Part shown: piece by piece, positions 44,066-56,173 of the stretch | How positions within the stretch are numbered: the first letter of the stretch is position 1 | Layout: each line of letters begins with the position of its first letter | DNA from: Chlorokybus atmophyticus | Taxonomy: Eukaryota; Streptophyta; Chlorokybophyceae; Chlorokybales; Chlorokybaceae | Length of the DNA stretch: 64,000 nucleotides | Direction: 5' to 3' | NCBI GenBank assembly: GCA_009103225.1 | Contig: RHPI01000797.1 | Span: forward strand, 569,764 to 633,763 | The notes under the pieces: generated by a model | The model's database searches: none | Seen by the model: the letters and a program-made list of their open reading frames with translations, nothing else | What the model was told of the DNA's origin: nothing | Position numbers and translations under genes: made by a program

Positions 44066-47000
44066 ATGGCGACCGCTTACTCGGGGCGCAACGCCCTGCA
44101 AAGAGGTGAGCTTTCTTGATCTCTTTGCTGTTGTTCACTCGCTGGTGATATCTATTCTGAAGGTTTGCACAACCATTCTAACAAGTGTAACGATCAACTG
44201 AAACAACAGCTACTACCATCAAGCAACAGATGAGTGGCAATGTTGCCGCAACAGCTTGCATTGTTCCACTGTTCCATGTGTGCCACATCACTGTAAGTAC
44301 CTGAACATCACAGTCACACAAAGTGTCTAGAATGATTCTTCCTGAGAATGTGTCGTTTCTAAGTTGGTACGGCATGGAACAGCGGATCTGTCGATGAAGC
44401 TTCAATGTTTAACCACGTGCCTTCAGTACAGCAGTCGGTCTTTCAAACCACATTTGTACATGTTCTCAACGCACTTGTGTTTACGTCACACAGCTCAAAT
44501 CGTGCGAGAGCAGAAGCGCCGCGAGTACGAGCAGCGCACGCAAGGCCTCAAGAAGTGAGCTCAATTTGTGTTGATTGCAACTTAATGCTGCCCTCACTTT
44601 CAGCAATTGTCCTCACATTATCGCATAAATCCGAACAGGTATGTTGAGGAGAATGCGACCATGCGGTTGAATGAGAAGTACATGGAGAGGTCGGAGTACA
44701 CACGCAGGGATAAAGACGTGAGTCATACATGAATGCGCACTCTTGTCCGGTGTGTTGTTACGAGTGACAACAGTGGGAGTGTGTGTGCGCGCGTGCGTGC
44801 GTGTGTGTAAGGGATGGTCAAATGTGTTGCTTCTCTTCCTGCAGGCGAAGCAGAGGCAGCAGGAACTGGAGCTGCTTGAAAGACTTGCTAACGAAGAGGA
44901 GACCCGCCTGCTGCGCGAACAGGTGCGCATGTGTACATTTTCACGCTCGAAGAGGTGTGTATGACTTGCGTGCGTACACCCACCAACACACGCGCACACG
45001 GGCACATGCACAAATACACACGCACCCCTTACATCCACACATACGAGTCAGGCAAAGCAACTGAAATCTCTGTTCCCCAAGTTCAACTTATCTGCACCTA
45101 TCTGGCTTTCAGTCAAACCAACCAGTTTGTTGGTAGTCGTGCACACACCTCATTCCCACACACAACATTGCCACATCAGTCGCCATCACTCTCCTTCTCC
45201 ACCCACTAACCCTCCACCCGATACAGGTGGAGGGTGAGGAAGCCCGCGTGGAGGCGGAGCTGGCGAGACGTGCCCACGAGGCGGAGCGCGCGGCTCTGCT
45301 TGCTCAGCGCGTCCTCGACGACTCCCCTGAACTACGCGAACTCCAGGAGAAGCTTCGCGCGGCTGAGATGAACAAGATACGCCACTTGCAGGTGAGCCAA
45401 CAACACACACACACACACACGCGCGCGCGCATGCACGTGTGCGCACACCCGAGCAGTTTGTCACGTGCGCATGCACATACACGCGCGCGCGCGCGCACAC
45501 GCGCACACACTCACACTTGAGCAGCCCCTTCTCACAAAATTGGCAGGTTGTTGACTTTTGCATAGCGAGTAGAGCGCTTGCTACGTTTTGTAGTGGTGTC
45601 ATGTGATGCTGGTGTGTTGTCACAACGACCCCTAACTGAATGCATCTCTATGTTTTCTCCAGTTGGAAGAGGCGGCGTTGGCGGCGGTGCAGGAGAAGGC
45701 CTACCACAGGGAATACGACAGCATGATGGAGAAAGACAGGCTCGCAGCGCTGCAGAAGGAGGAGGAGAAGAACAAGGAGACCCACGCAAAGCGGGTGAGG
45801 ACGCATGCACGTGTACGTGTGTCCAGGTGTGTGCAGGGTTGAGTATTCAGTGTGTGTCACGCAGGTTGTGCAAAGGCGGGTGTTGACGGAGCAGATGGCC
45901 ATGAAGGTGGAGGCACAGAAAGAGCTCGCGCGCCAGTTTGAACAGGAGCGCGTGGCTGTCGATGAGGTGCAGACATGCATACATATGCCCACTTGCATTT
46001 GACTGCATGCGCATATGGCACATACGCCAACATGTGTACGCGCACATGTGCAGTAGCGTGTAAGCGCCCCATGACTGTGCGTGCGGGCCACGCACACATT
46101 ACTGAAAGCAAGCGTGCCTTTGTAGCAGTGCAGTTGACGCACAACTAAGACGTTGGCAGTGCAAGCAAAAATCTGTTTGGACAACACATGCGTGCACATA
46201 CGCGCACATACGCTTGTGGCCGCGTGCTTATGTTGCAGTGGCGGATTCATCCTCTTGCGTTTTCCTGTTTGCAGCTGCTAATGTCTGTTTGAATCAGGTG
46301 GTGAGGAAGATACAGCAGGAGGACGACGCGGAGATGACCCGCAAGCGCGGGAAGCAGGAGGCCACCCGACAGGCCTTCAAGACGTACCTGTCCGAACGCG
46401 AAGAACACAAGAAGCAAGAGGTCAGTTTCCCCAGTCTCTCTCTCTCATGGTTTTAGTCATGATGCTAATACTGTTGTCGGTGACGGTTGTGGTGGTCATC
46501 ATGTTGGTGGTGATGGTGGTGTCTTGCAGGATGAGAGGCGTCAGCTGGAGGAGGAGAGAATCGCAGAGTACGCCGCTGAGATCGCGAGGAGAGCGGAAGA
46601 GGCGCAGCAGAAGCGACAGAACAAGATGGACCAAGAAGCAAGGTACACACCACCACCACCACCACCACCACCACCACCACCACCACCACGACCATGACCA
46701 TGACCATCACGACTACCAAACACCACCAACAACAACAACAGCAGCATCAAAACAAACACATCGGTTTGATTGCAGGATTCACGGTGTGCTGGCGGCTCAG
46801 AAGGAGGAGGAGCTCCGGCGCAAGGGCGAGCTGGAGGACCTGCTCAACAGGCTGTACTTCGAGGAGGAGCAGGAGAAGTTCCTGCAGCAGGCTGAGACAC
46901 TGCGCCAGAAGGTTTGTTCCCTCACGCATGTCGTACAGTGATCAGTCTAAAGGGATGCCCGAACACACGAGGTGGATGTGCTGTATGTTACGCATGCATG

Positions 47001-48242
47001 TGCATGAGTGCATGTGTGTGCGTGCTCATGTGTGTGCGTGCGTTTGTGCACGTGAGCGCACTTGTGTGCCTGTGTGCGTATGGGAGTGTGCGAGTGCGTG
47101 CATGCTGGAGTTTATTCTTGCGTGTGAGGATGTGAGTGTGTGCATGCTGGAGTTTATGCAATTGGCCACACGTGCTCAACACTGCGTGTGCTGTGTGTGA
47201 ACGCGTGTACAGAGAGAGGCAATGAAGACGGAGATGATCGCGGCGAACTCGGAGCAGCAGCGACTAAAGCAGCTGCGCAAGAAGCAGATGGAGGACGAGG
47301 AGGAGAAGTTCCGCAAGCAGATGCTGGACAAGTTTGCTGAGGCAAGCACATGTGTTCTCTCGCTCTCATAGTGTCAACCTGATCAAGTGCAGGATGACTG
47401 ACTCATAAGTTCTTGTTGTGCTTGTGCAGGATGATAGGTTGGAGCAGCTCAATGCGCAGAAGCGCCGCATGAAGATGGAGGAGCACAAGCGTGAGGTGGA
47501 GAGGTTGTGGCGCGCGAAAGAAGAGATGTACCGACAACAGGTATTGTGTTTTCTACATGTTTCAGATGCACATCATCACAGCAGTCGCTCTGATGGTGAA
47601 CTACAAGACTATGGTCATTCACTGTCCTTGCATCCAATCTGTCGTCCAAGCCAGCATATTATGATCGGTAGCAGTCAGTGCAGGAGAATACTCTGATTGA
47701 TAACACGATGGCGCATGTTATCAATCAGAGTGTTCGTGTACGCGTGCGTGCACGGTTTGGTTTGTTCACTTGCGCGCGCATGTGCGTGTGCGTCTGTGCA
47801 TGTATGCGTGAGCATGTGTGCCCGTGCAAACCATCTTTCTCTCACTTAGATGTCCGCGTGCTCTGATCAGTGCGTGTGCACGCACACATACACTTGAAGC
47901 ACATGATACACATATGCATGCATGCGCACATGCGCATCTGTACTTTCCCCCCTTGCCACTAAACATCACCCTCCCACCCCCCAGCGCGAGGCCGAGGCCG
48001 AACTCCTCCGTCGCCGCGCCCTCGAGGAGCAGGAGGCCGCCGCGATCGTGGAGGCGGAGCGGCAGCGTCTCCTCCGCGACTACGCCGCCCGACTCGCGGA
48101 GTACCTGCCCAAGGGGGTACTGCAGACGAGGGCGGACTTGGAGCTGGTGAGGCAGATAGCGGATGAGAGGGCGGAAGAGAGGGGGAAGGAAGGGGGGAGG
48201 GGGGGGAATAATGGCAACAACAGTTTGCAGCATAGGAGATGA
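44066..48242 (+). CDS. MNS1: MNS1/CFAP127, ciliary doublet microtubule inner protein
   Basis: About 13 short exons encode an almost entirely helical, Glu/Lys/Arg-rich protein. Exon 1 (ATG 44066) is MATAYSGRNALQR. Typical later exons are REQKRREYEQRTQGLKK, MRLNEKYMERSEYTRRDKD, AKQRQQELELLERLANEEE and VVQRRVLTEQMAMKVEAQKE (near 45865). The last (from about 47985) ends RLLRDYAARLAEYLPKGVLQ, the family's most diagnostic block (animal MNS1 has L-x-x-Y-L-P-K-G-V near its end), then a Gly/Asn-rich tail and TGA at 48242. MNS1 lies inside the lumen of ciliary doublet microtubules and supports axoneme stability, so the organism makes flagella. Introns are rich in (GT)n and (GC)n. The region between exon 1 and 44490 may contain one more small exon. 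Confidence 0.88.
45398..45512. repeat. Alternating purine-pyrimidine tract (AC)n(GC)n
   Basis: An intronic run of ACACAC then GCGCGC, repeated twice; a sequence type able to adopt Z-DNA. Confidence 0.85.
46647..46689. repeat. (CAC)n microsatellite
   Basis: About 13 CAC units in a MNS1 intron, directly after the exon ending GAAGCAAG. Confidence 0.9.
47690..47731. repeat. Perfect intronic inverted repeat, 16-nt arms
   Basis: ACTCTGATTGATAACA (47690-47705) is the reverse complement of 47716-47731, with a 10-nt loop. It lies in the last MNS1 intron. Confidence 0.9.
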
Positions 48243-48748
48243 TGATAGTGTTGGGGTTCTCTCTCTTTGTCTGTTGTATATGAGTGGGGGTCGGGTCGTA
48301 GGTGTTTGGGTATGTCGGAGGGTTTGACTCGCTATGCCGGCAGTTGTTGGTGACAACTTGTGTTGATCATGTCTAACCTCCTTTGCGTACAAGTCAGGTA
48401 TCCCCCAAACACTGCTGCTCTATTCTTGTTAACGCACACAAGTTCACAGAACTGTCGAATACGGGGTACACAGCAGACACGGACACAAATCGGCCACTAA
48501 ACCCACATTGCATGACACCACAAGGAAGTCTCGCAACCACAGCTCACGTGCAACCTGCAGCTTTGTACAATGCAAAGCGCATGAGCAATGCGTCATCTGA
48601 GACAGTATCGACCTGTGCTGCTTTGTGCTGATGTGAGATCTGCTGCTGTGATACTGTTCAACAGTGTTAGCTAGTGGTAGTGTTACATCCACCTGCATGT
48701 GAGTGACTATCAGAGTTGCTTTTGCTACTGTTGTACACAACTCTGCCA
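48243..48748. other. Convergent spacer
   Basis: It separates the end of MNS1 (+) from the end of the repeat protein gene (-). Nothing notable is seen. Confidence 0.5.
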
Positions 48749-51714
48749 TCAAGGCAGGTCTTGCAGGCGGCGCTTTGGCGGTGGCCCAGCCTGGAACGTC
48801 CGCACCTTCACAAACCTGTCCTCCGGCGTGCTGCACTGCCGCGTGCTCTGCCAACACAACACACGCAACACACACAACTTGTTGCTGTAGCCTCAAACAC
48901 ATCAACAGCTAGGGTTGTGTGCAGGGTATGCGAGCAACTGATACAAGCGTCCTGGTGTGGTCAACTATGTGTCGTCATGTCAAGTGTGCTAAAACATGCT
49001 TCCACAAACACACGCATGTAGGTGACAAGCAATTGTTGTTGTTGTTGCTGCTGCTGTTGTTGTTGTCGCTGTTGTTGTTGTTGTGGTCACAACAACAACA
49101 GACACACGAACAAGTGATTGATGCCAGTCACACCTTCCACGACATGGTAAAAGCTCCCGGGTTGGCCTTGCGGTCGGCCGCAATGCGCTCCAACTTGTTC
49201 GCGATGCCCGACACTCCACCCACAGACCGCACCTAAAACAGTGATACAGTGAACACACACACGCGCGCGCGAGCGCGCTCACGCACACGCGCGGCAATTT
49301 GGTAAACAGGTTGTTGGGTTTCACCTGCGCAAGGAGGTCCTGTCGCGATGACCTGCGCACTCGGGTGCCGGGGTCTGTCGCACGAACAAGCCCACACGAG
49401 TCAGTGCTTGTGTGCTGGTATAACGTGTTGGTTTATACTGACAGTTTGTGCACATGTGATGATGTTGTCATGCGTGTACGACAATCTAGCCACATAACAA
49501 GAGTAAGTGGAGGTGAGCAACACGGCAACAGCCTCGCGCTTATCCTGTATGCATATGGTGTAAGGAATCTGTTGGCCTGGGTTAAGTGGTAGAAGTGTGT
49601 TGAAAACTTGCAACCCACACATAAAATGTGTGCAACTTAGAGCTTGGCGTCCAACTCTTACCGATCATGGGTTCGCTTCGGTCATTCGTAACAACCGTGC
49701 GGCTTGTCCGACGCCCTGAATCAAAGTACTCAGGAGTCAGTATAACCATACATGCTTGCTGCAAGCTGCTACATCAAAGTATCCCGACAAAGTCTTACCT
49801 CGAGTAATCTCCTGCAGCAGCTCTGCGCGCGAGCTCCTCCTCACAACAACTCCAGGCTCTGTTTATGTGGTTGGTTGTTTTTTCCTTTGTTGTGATTGAT
49901 GTTTACTTGCATCAGCAAGCGATTTTCAGAAGTCTGGGTCTCTATGTTACCCTACCGATAATAGGTACGCTGCGGTCGTCTGTTTGCACGCTGCGGCTGC
50001 CTCTCCGTCCTGTCAAGTTATTGCACAATACAAACCTACGTCACATCTTTGCAAGAAAGCCAACAGATCATATGTGCGACAAAGCAAGCATACGTGTGTG
50101 TGCGTTCGTGCGTGCGCATGTATGTGCGTGCAGGCGCGCCTGCGTGCATGAGTGCATGCGTGGGCGCGCGTGTGGGGTTGCCTTTGGGCATTATGCATAA
50201 GTCAACACGTGTTGCTATCAAGTGCACAATGTGGAGTAACCACAGGCACACCTCACCTTTGACCACCACCTCCTGCATCAGGGCACTCCGCACCTGCTGC
50301 TGCCTGCCTGAAAGGAGAGCCAAAACACGACAACAGAAGTATGGGTGTTTTGTTTGTTTAACAAAACCTATCTCTTGCAAGAGTATTGTGACTAACAGTA
50401 CTCTGTGATGCAGCATGTGAGTTGCACAGCCAGTATCACCACCACTGCCGTGAAGTGTTTGCCACTGGCGCTTCAGTAGTCTACAACTGGCATGCTACCA
50501 GCTTCCTGCCTGTAGCATGTGCTGCTGCCAGTAGGCCTACTAGCAGCAGACACCACTGGCAGCCAATTTTGCGGGAGCTACTACGTTTACGCTGCCATTG
50601 TCATCACGATGCTTCCCACAACGTTGATCTGGCAGATCGTATAACCAACCAACACAAGGCTGGATCATGTGTTGTCCTCCACTCGTACTCCTCAAGCTCA
50701 CCTGGATCTGCGTTGCTTCTGCCTGCATTGGTGATCGGCTGCCGTGGAGGTGGACTTACTGTTTTGCGCAGCGCGGGCTTGCTCGCCACCAGCTCCTCCA
50801 TGACAGATCTGTTTGTATGCTTTTCAATTGGCTTGCACACACGCAAACAAATACACATACATACCACATGTATACACACGCACGCACATGCGCTGAGAGA
50901 GAGAGGGGGAGAGGGAGAGAGAGAGGGTGCGAGAGGGAGAGCGAGCGAGAGAGAGCGGGAGAGAGCGGGAGAGAGCGGGAGAGAGCGCGAGAGGGAGCGA
51001 GAGAGGGAGCGAGAGAGCGAGCGAGCGAGAGCGAGCGAGCGAGAGAGAGCGAGCGAGAGAGAGAGAGAGAGAGAGCGCGAGAGCGAGAGCGAGAGCGAGA
51101 GAGAGAGAGAGAGANNNNNNNNNNNNNNNNNNNNNNNNNNNNNNNNNNNNNNNNNNNNNNNNNNNNNNNNNNNNNNNNNNNNNNNNNNNNNNNNNNNNNN
51201 NNNNNNNNNNNNNNNNNNNNNNNNNNNNNNNNNNNNNNNNNNNNNNNNNNNNNNNNNNNNNNNNNNNNNNNNNNNNNNNNNNNNNNNNNNNNNNNNNNNN
51301 NNNNNNNNNNNNNNNNNNNNNNNNNNNNNNNNNNNNNNNNNNNNNNNNNNNNNNNNNNNNNNNNNNNNNNNNNNNNNNNNNNNNNNNNNNNNNNNNNNNN
51401 NNNNNNNNNNNNNNNNNNNNNNNNNNNNNNNNNNNNNNNNNNNNNNNNNNNNNNNNNNNNNNNNNNNNNNNNNNNNNNNNNNNNNNNNNNNNNNNNNNNN
51501 NNNNNNNNNNNNNNNNNNNNNNNNNNNNNNNNNNNNNNNNNNNNNNNNNNNNNNNNNNNNNNNNNNNNNNNNNNNNNNNNNNNNNNNNNNNNNNNNNNNN
51601 NNNNNNNNNNNNNNNNNNNNNNNNNNNNNNNNNNNNNNNNNNNNNNNNNNNNNNNNNNNNNNNNNNNNNNNNNNNNNNNNNNNNNNNNNNNNNNNNNNNN
51701 NNNNNNNNNNNNNN

Positions 51715-51778
<64 letters not shown>

Positions 51779-51851
51779 CAGATCGCACATGCACTGATTA
51801 CACTTACTTGCGCCTTCTCTCCACCAGCACCGTCTCGCCTCCCCTATCCAT
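48749..51851 (-). CDS. Unrecognised basic repeat protein; gene interrupted by assembly gap
   Basis: Minus-strand exons join in consistent phase from about 50808 to the TGA at 48749-48751. In order they encode MEELVASKPALRKT; GRSNADPG; RQQQVRSALMQEVVVK; EPGVVVRRSSRAELLQEITR; GRRTSRTVVTNDRSEPMI; DPGTRVRRSSRQDLLAQ; a VRSVGGVSGIANKLERIAAD block; and STRQCSTPEDRFVKV ending in a Pro/Arg-rich tail. The unit [DE]PG-x-x-VRRSSR-x-[DE]LL recurs twice, and a weaker copy (DPG-RQQQVRSALMQE) precedes them. Upstream lies a 600-base gap in GA repeats. A candidate first exon, MDRGGETVLVERRR (51851-51808, donor GTAAGT), sits beyond it. No family is recognised. The LL-x-[EQ]-[IV] helices with LRKT recall WH2 actin-binding motifs, but only loosely. 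Confidence 0.5.
49032..49100. repeat. (TTG)n with inverted (CAA)n
   Basis: TTGTTGTTGCTGCTGCTG repeats end in GTGGTCACAACAACAACAG, so the tract folds back on itself. It is intronic. Confidence 0.8.
50892..51114. repeat. GA/GC purine-rich microsatellite, left of gap
   Basis: Imperfect GAGAGAGCGAGAGAGC repeats. Reading frames through it (Arg-Glu or Leu-Ser repeats) are artefacts. Confidence 0.95.
51115..51714. other. Assembly gap (600 N) in a GA repeat
   Basis: The gap is bounded on both sides by (GA)n and lies in an intron of the unrecognised minus-strand gene. The true length is unknown. Confidence 0.97.
51715..51775. repeat. (GA)n microsatellite, right of gap
   Basis: About 30 perfect GA units. 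Confidence 0.95.
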
Positions 51852-52686
51852 CCACTCCCCCACCACCACCGCCGCCGCCGCCGCCCAGCACAGCAGAGAC
51901 CTGAGGTCTGAGCTCTCAAGCGACGTGGTTTAAAGCCACGTGCAGTTAGACGACGAGACCCAAGCTAACTGACCAACTTGACATCACGCATTACATAAAA
52001 CATACCGCAACACATAGCGCACTACGCGTTACGCATGACGAGTAGACCGGTGAGGCCGGCATCCATCGGTCGGCGCACTGCCAGCTGTAAAGTGCAATCG
52101 CCAATTTCTTTCGGGGCGGAGATTTAGGGTTTGGGCGGCGTCGGTGTCAGCATCGTCATTGTTGTGGTGTTGGTCGTCGTGGCTATCAGGAAGGTGCTGA
52201 GGGAGGTTGCCTGTTGAGAGTTGGGGGTTGCTGCCTCCAGGTTGATTGCAGCCGCATCGTTAGCTCTTTGGCCGGTTGCGGCCCCTTCGCCCAAGGGCTT
52301 AGGGTTGTCTGTCAGGTAAGCCTTTGCGTCATTGTGTACTGTAAGTTCCTGGCCTCTTGCATGCATGGTAGCACCGGTAGATCTACTGCAGCATGTTGCA
52401 TGCACGCTCTCTTATGACAGTGCTGTCACTCACTTGACGTGATCGTCCACACTCAACTTCTTGTTAACAGCTTTTGAATCTCTAGCAGCCTAGGCCTAGT
52501 CTGCTGAGTGTACGCCTAAGTTACACTTGCAATATTGAGCAGATATATGTGCATAAAATTACCCCAAAGAGGAGGTTTTCTTACTGCCGAACTCTAGGCA
52601 GTTTGTGCTGTCAAGTGTGCTGAAGTGGCCTGCTGTCGTCACTCCTTTTCCTGTGGTTGCGTACAGTTTGAGTGCCACAGCCAAGC
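51852..52686. other. Divergent spacer upstream of SUMO
   Basis: No gene is recognised. The GC-rich part (51850-52310), containing GTTGTTGTGGTGTTGGTCGTCG-like repeats, is a plausible bidirectional promoter or 5' UTR. Confidence 0.4.
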
Positions 52687-53300
52687 ATGGACGCTGACGA
52701 GAGGGAGGCGGGAGACACCGCTCCCAAGAAGGAGTCCGGCTCTGAGCACATCAACCTCAAAGTCAAGGGCCAGGTGCGAGGGGCCACTCTGGTCTTACTC
52801 TTCATACAATCTTCACTTTGCCCTAACCTTAGACGCAATCACTGGAAAAGAAACATTCTTTGTTTTTGTGCTGAGCTTCTCAGCAATTGTTTCCGTCAAG
52901 CTGTGTATCCATGACCTGAGGTCACTGCGGCAACGTCGTGCTGATGGTGTGCTGCATGGTTCTTGTGTGCAGGATGGCAACGAGGTGTTTTTCAAGATTA
53001 AGCGATCAACAGCTCTGAAGAAGTTGATGACCGCGTACTGTGACCGCGTGTCGGTGGAGCCAAATGCGATCGCCTTCCTGTTTGATGGCCGGCGATTGCG
53101 CGAAGACCAGACCCCTGATGAGGTATGCTGCATCATGTGCGCAGTAGTACCGTCCCATATGGATTTACGTGCATGCATATAATGCACTATTCGAGGAGAA
53201 GTCTTGTGAAGCATAATTCTGATGTGTGCAGCTTGAGATGGATGACGGCGATGAGATCGATGCCATGCTGCACCAAACTGGTGGGATTCTTCTAGAGTAA
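52687..53300 (+). CDS. SUMO: SUMO (small ubiquitin-like modifier) precursor
   Basis: Three exons: 52687-52773, 52973-53122 and 53232-53300, all phase 0 with GT-AG junctions. The product of about 101 residues starts with an acidic flexible tail ([20 protein letters not shown]), followed by the beta-grasp fold: [44 protein letters not shown] and [18 protein letters not shown]. The C-terminal Gly-Gly is followed by a four-residue tail, ILLE, to be removed by a SUMO protease before conjugation to lysines of target proteins. The Q-T-G-G end and the F-x-F-D-G-x-R-L loop separate it from ubiquitin, NEDD8 and URM1. No psi-K-x-E site for chain formation is obvious in the N-terminal tail. Confidence 0.95.
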
Positions 53301-53810
53301 GAGTAACCACCCCTCCTGGCTGCTCAGACCTGTGGCAACTAGCACGCGGATTGCAACGAAGGATAAGACCAACATGCGCACAATTGGTCCTGCCCCCCGG
53401 GCTTCGCCCGCCCCCTTGTACACACTTCATCCTATATTTACACTTGCATAACAGCAGCGCTGTTGAAATTGTCCTGCGAGCTGCGTCAGCCATGCCAATT
53501 CACTGTAATCACGTTAGAGTCGGTTGCGATTGCCTTCAAGGAGGTCAAGTTGTATTGCTGCGCGTGGATTTTGCAGCTGCACGACGCAACCACCCGTTGG
53601 GGTATCGATCAACACAGCATTTGCTCGGTTGTTGGAGCATATTGATGATGCTTGCATTGTCCTCATTGTGCGTGGCCTCCCTTATGGCTACACACGGCAC
53701 ATTCATCTGTAGTGGTGTAATTCAAGCTCTGCTGTGAACGCCGCACTCAAAGAGTGTGGTCGTGCGCCATTGTGAACTGGATGAGTTTTTGACAGTTACT
53801 GCACAAAAAA

Positions 53811-53865
<55 letters not shown>

Positions 53866-54398
53866 ATGCGCGCAGCTGGTGGCGTGTGCTAGGTCCGAGT
53901 GCATTAGCCAGCTGATGGCGTGGTTTGCACAGGTTTGATCTGGTAACGGCGACACTGCTAGACACAGATGTCCCCTTCACTTGTTGCAGTACAAAGAAGA
54001 CATGCAACACAACTGACCTGCAACCAGCGGTCTTCAATGAGACAAAGGCATTAACCTTGTCAACCTGCCCCTTGCGTGTCTAACTAGAATCAGATCATAC
54101 ACGCCGCAGCTATCTGCTTTCCAACGTGGTCATAAGCAACAAGTGTCTATACACTGACACACTACTACTATGTACACATGTTACTGGTACTGCAATCCTT
54201 GACATTACACCACAGCACCGCACACTGTCGTGCCAGCTCGCGCGCATGGCCTTCACACCACCCAACTGCAGGCACACACTCACAACCAATGCACATGGGC
54301 ATGTTGACGACCTACTACGGAATGGCAGTGCTGTCACTCGAAGCCCACTGCAGTGGTGCCGCTGCCACTCAATGACTAAGCCTTGATAAGAATTATAC
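53301..54398. other. Convergent spacer with (AT)n microsatellite
   Basis: It lies between SUMO (+) and GSTT (-). A TGTAA at about 53505 may serve SUMO. Beyond the AT repeat nothing is recognised. Confidence 0.5.
53813..53860. repeat. (AT)n microsatellite
   Basis: About 23 uninterrupted AT/TA units. Confidence 0.97.
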
Positions 54399-55849
54399 TC
54401 ACAACCGCGATTGGTTGCGCTTTGCTGCCATTCGTGCTGCTAAGTCGAGCAGCTTCCTATGAACATCATCAAAATGAGGTGAAGTAGCTGCTTGCACGGC
54501 CTCCAGCCACCGCTGGACTCTTGCGTACGGCCCAATCAGCTGCTCCCAAGAGAAACCATTCTCATCACCACTCGCACGGAGCATCTATGGACACAGCACT
54601 GTTTGTCATCACAAGCTGTGATTCACAACGCCACCATCTGCTGATATATCGAGCTGTGTGCAATGCATCAGCTTACTGTGCAACAACCGGCCATCACACG
54701 CATGATGCTGCCGCTATGCAGAACAATATTGAACAGGTCTGCGAACCAAGTCACACGCTCTCTCACCTTCAGCTGCATGATCTCGCACGCAACACTTATG
54801 TCAGCAATAGACATTTCCTGCTGGCCAGCCAGGAAGGGCTCGTTGTCCTTCAACCAGGCGTTATTCATGTTCTTGAGCGCTTGGGTTAGTAAACTGGCCG
54901 AATCCTTCGCTGCTTGCATATCCACTGGAAAGCCGAGGTTCGGGCCGACCACCAGTGCGAATGCGATGCCCACTGGCAAACACAGCTGGCGTCAAGATCT
55001 CTTATGCAGCTGCGTGAATGTACTTGCATGATGACGTGGCACTGTGCGCATGCTTGCTAACACACTGAGGATGCACATACACGCACGCACTTGACCCCCG
55101 TCGAGTGTTGGCATGGTGCCAGTCAAGCACCGAATCTACACGCGCGCGCTGCTTGGGGTCTGCTGGATACCTAACGTTGATCATCAAAAATCACACAGCT
55201 GATCTGCCGTCGATTTTGCTGACAAGGTGTTCATGCACCTCATTGAGTATCGTGCACAGGCAAACCTACCAGTGGTCTGGAGTGTGTCTTGTTGTGGCAA
55301 GGTAGCGCAGTATCGCATGACTGAAGCAACGATATGAGCACGAGAACAACACAGAGCAAACAACAACGAGCTAGCTATGTGTGGCATGTGAGATACGGAC
55401 GACGAAAGGGCAGTCCGTGTACCTTTCAGGCAGAAGGAAACCACAATCATCCATGCATGGCAGCTTCTTCAAGGGGTTGATTGCTGCAGCACAGTACAGC
55501 AGGATGAGCAGCCGATGGCAAGCGCAAGCTGAATGTTGCAGACTGTGCACGACCATGGAACGGGCTTGCCTGTGACGCAATCTGCCTATGCAAACAAGCA
55601 GATTAACAAATAAGCGCACCTGCATAAGGCGCTTTGAGATGCTCGCGCTTGTAAATGTTCACAACTACAAGCTCGTGCTCTATATCATTGCACCTGTGAA
55701 GCACAGGATGAGACGAGATTAACTAGCGATGCATGGAGGGGAGGCAGCAAAGCGAGCACTAAAGCAAGCGCCTGCAACCTGCAAAACAGTACAACTGAGC
55801 GGCTTGGCTGCGACATTAAGTCTACATAGAGCTTAATGGGGACCGCCAT
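54399..55849 (-). CDS. GSTT: Glutathione S-transferase, theta class
   Basis: Start ATG 55849. Exon 1 (55849-55779) is MAVPIKLYVDLMSQPSRSVV, with the SQPSR motif whose Ser activates glutathione in theta enzymes. The next exons give CNDIEHELVVVNIYKREHLK (from about 55694), INPLKKLPCMDDCGFLLPE (about 55480), SHAILRYLATTRHTPDHW (about 55326, with the conserved Ser of the glutathione gamma-Glu site), YPADPKQRARVDSVLDWHH (about 55172), a helical exon with PFLAGQQEMSIADISVACEI (54970-54773; the S-x-A-D hydrophobic staple/N-capping box of GSTs), and a last exon ending AARMAAKRNQSRL, TAA/TGA at 54399. Phases at the first four junctions agree. The protein conjugates glutathione to electrophiles in the cytosol. 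The gene is divergent from MSH3 with only 324 bp between start codons. Confidence 0.92.
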
Positions 55850-56173
55850 GACGCTTTGCGTGGCACCACGTCCCCCTCAGCTACACGCACAGCACTTTCT
55901 CGCCTATGCCACCACCGGCTCCGTTAACAAACCCCAGCATACGTCAGCTTCCCAGTGAAGTGGCTGCTTAAGTGACGTTACTAACCGAGCAGCTGTGCGG
56001 ATTTACTTGGTTAGGTGAGCAAATAATGGTTAGTTGACAGCACTTGACCAGTGGCTAATCTTTGCCAAACCGCGGTTTAGTTCAAGTCTGCGCGGGAAAT
56101 GCTGTGTGCGGCCTGGCCTGGTCAGCCTGGTAGGCTGCGGCCTGGTCGGCCTGGTCGGGCGGCTGGGGTGATC
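55850..56173. promoter_or_regulatory. Bidirectional promoter region between GSTT and MSH3
   Basis: 324 bp separate the two start codons. An in-frame upstream ATG for MSH3 at 56099 narrows it further. The segment just before MSH3 repeats CGGCCTGGTC (56107-56160). No TATA box is evident. Confidence 0.5.

Noticed and set aside
50422-51933. Reading frames of 300-500 codons around the 600-base gap on both strands
   Set aside because: They arise from GA/GC repeats and N; all frames of a dinucleotide repeat stay open.
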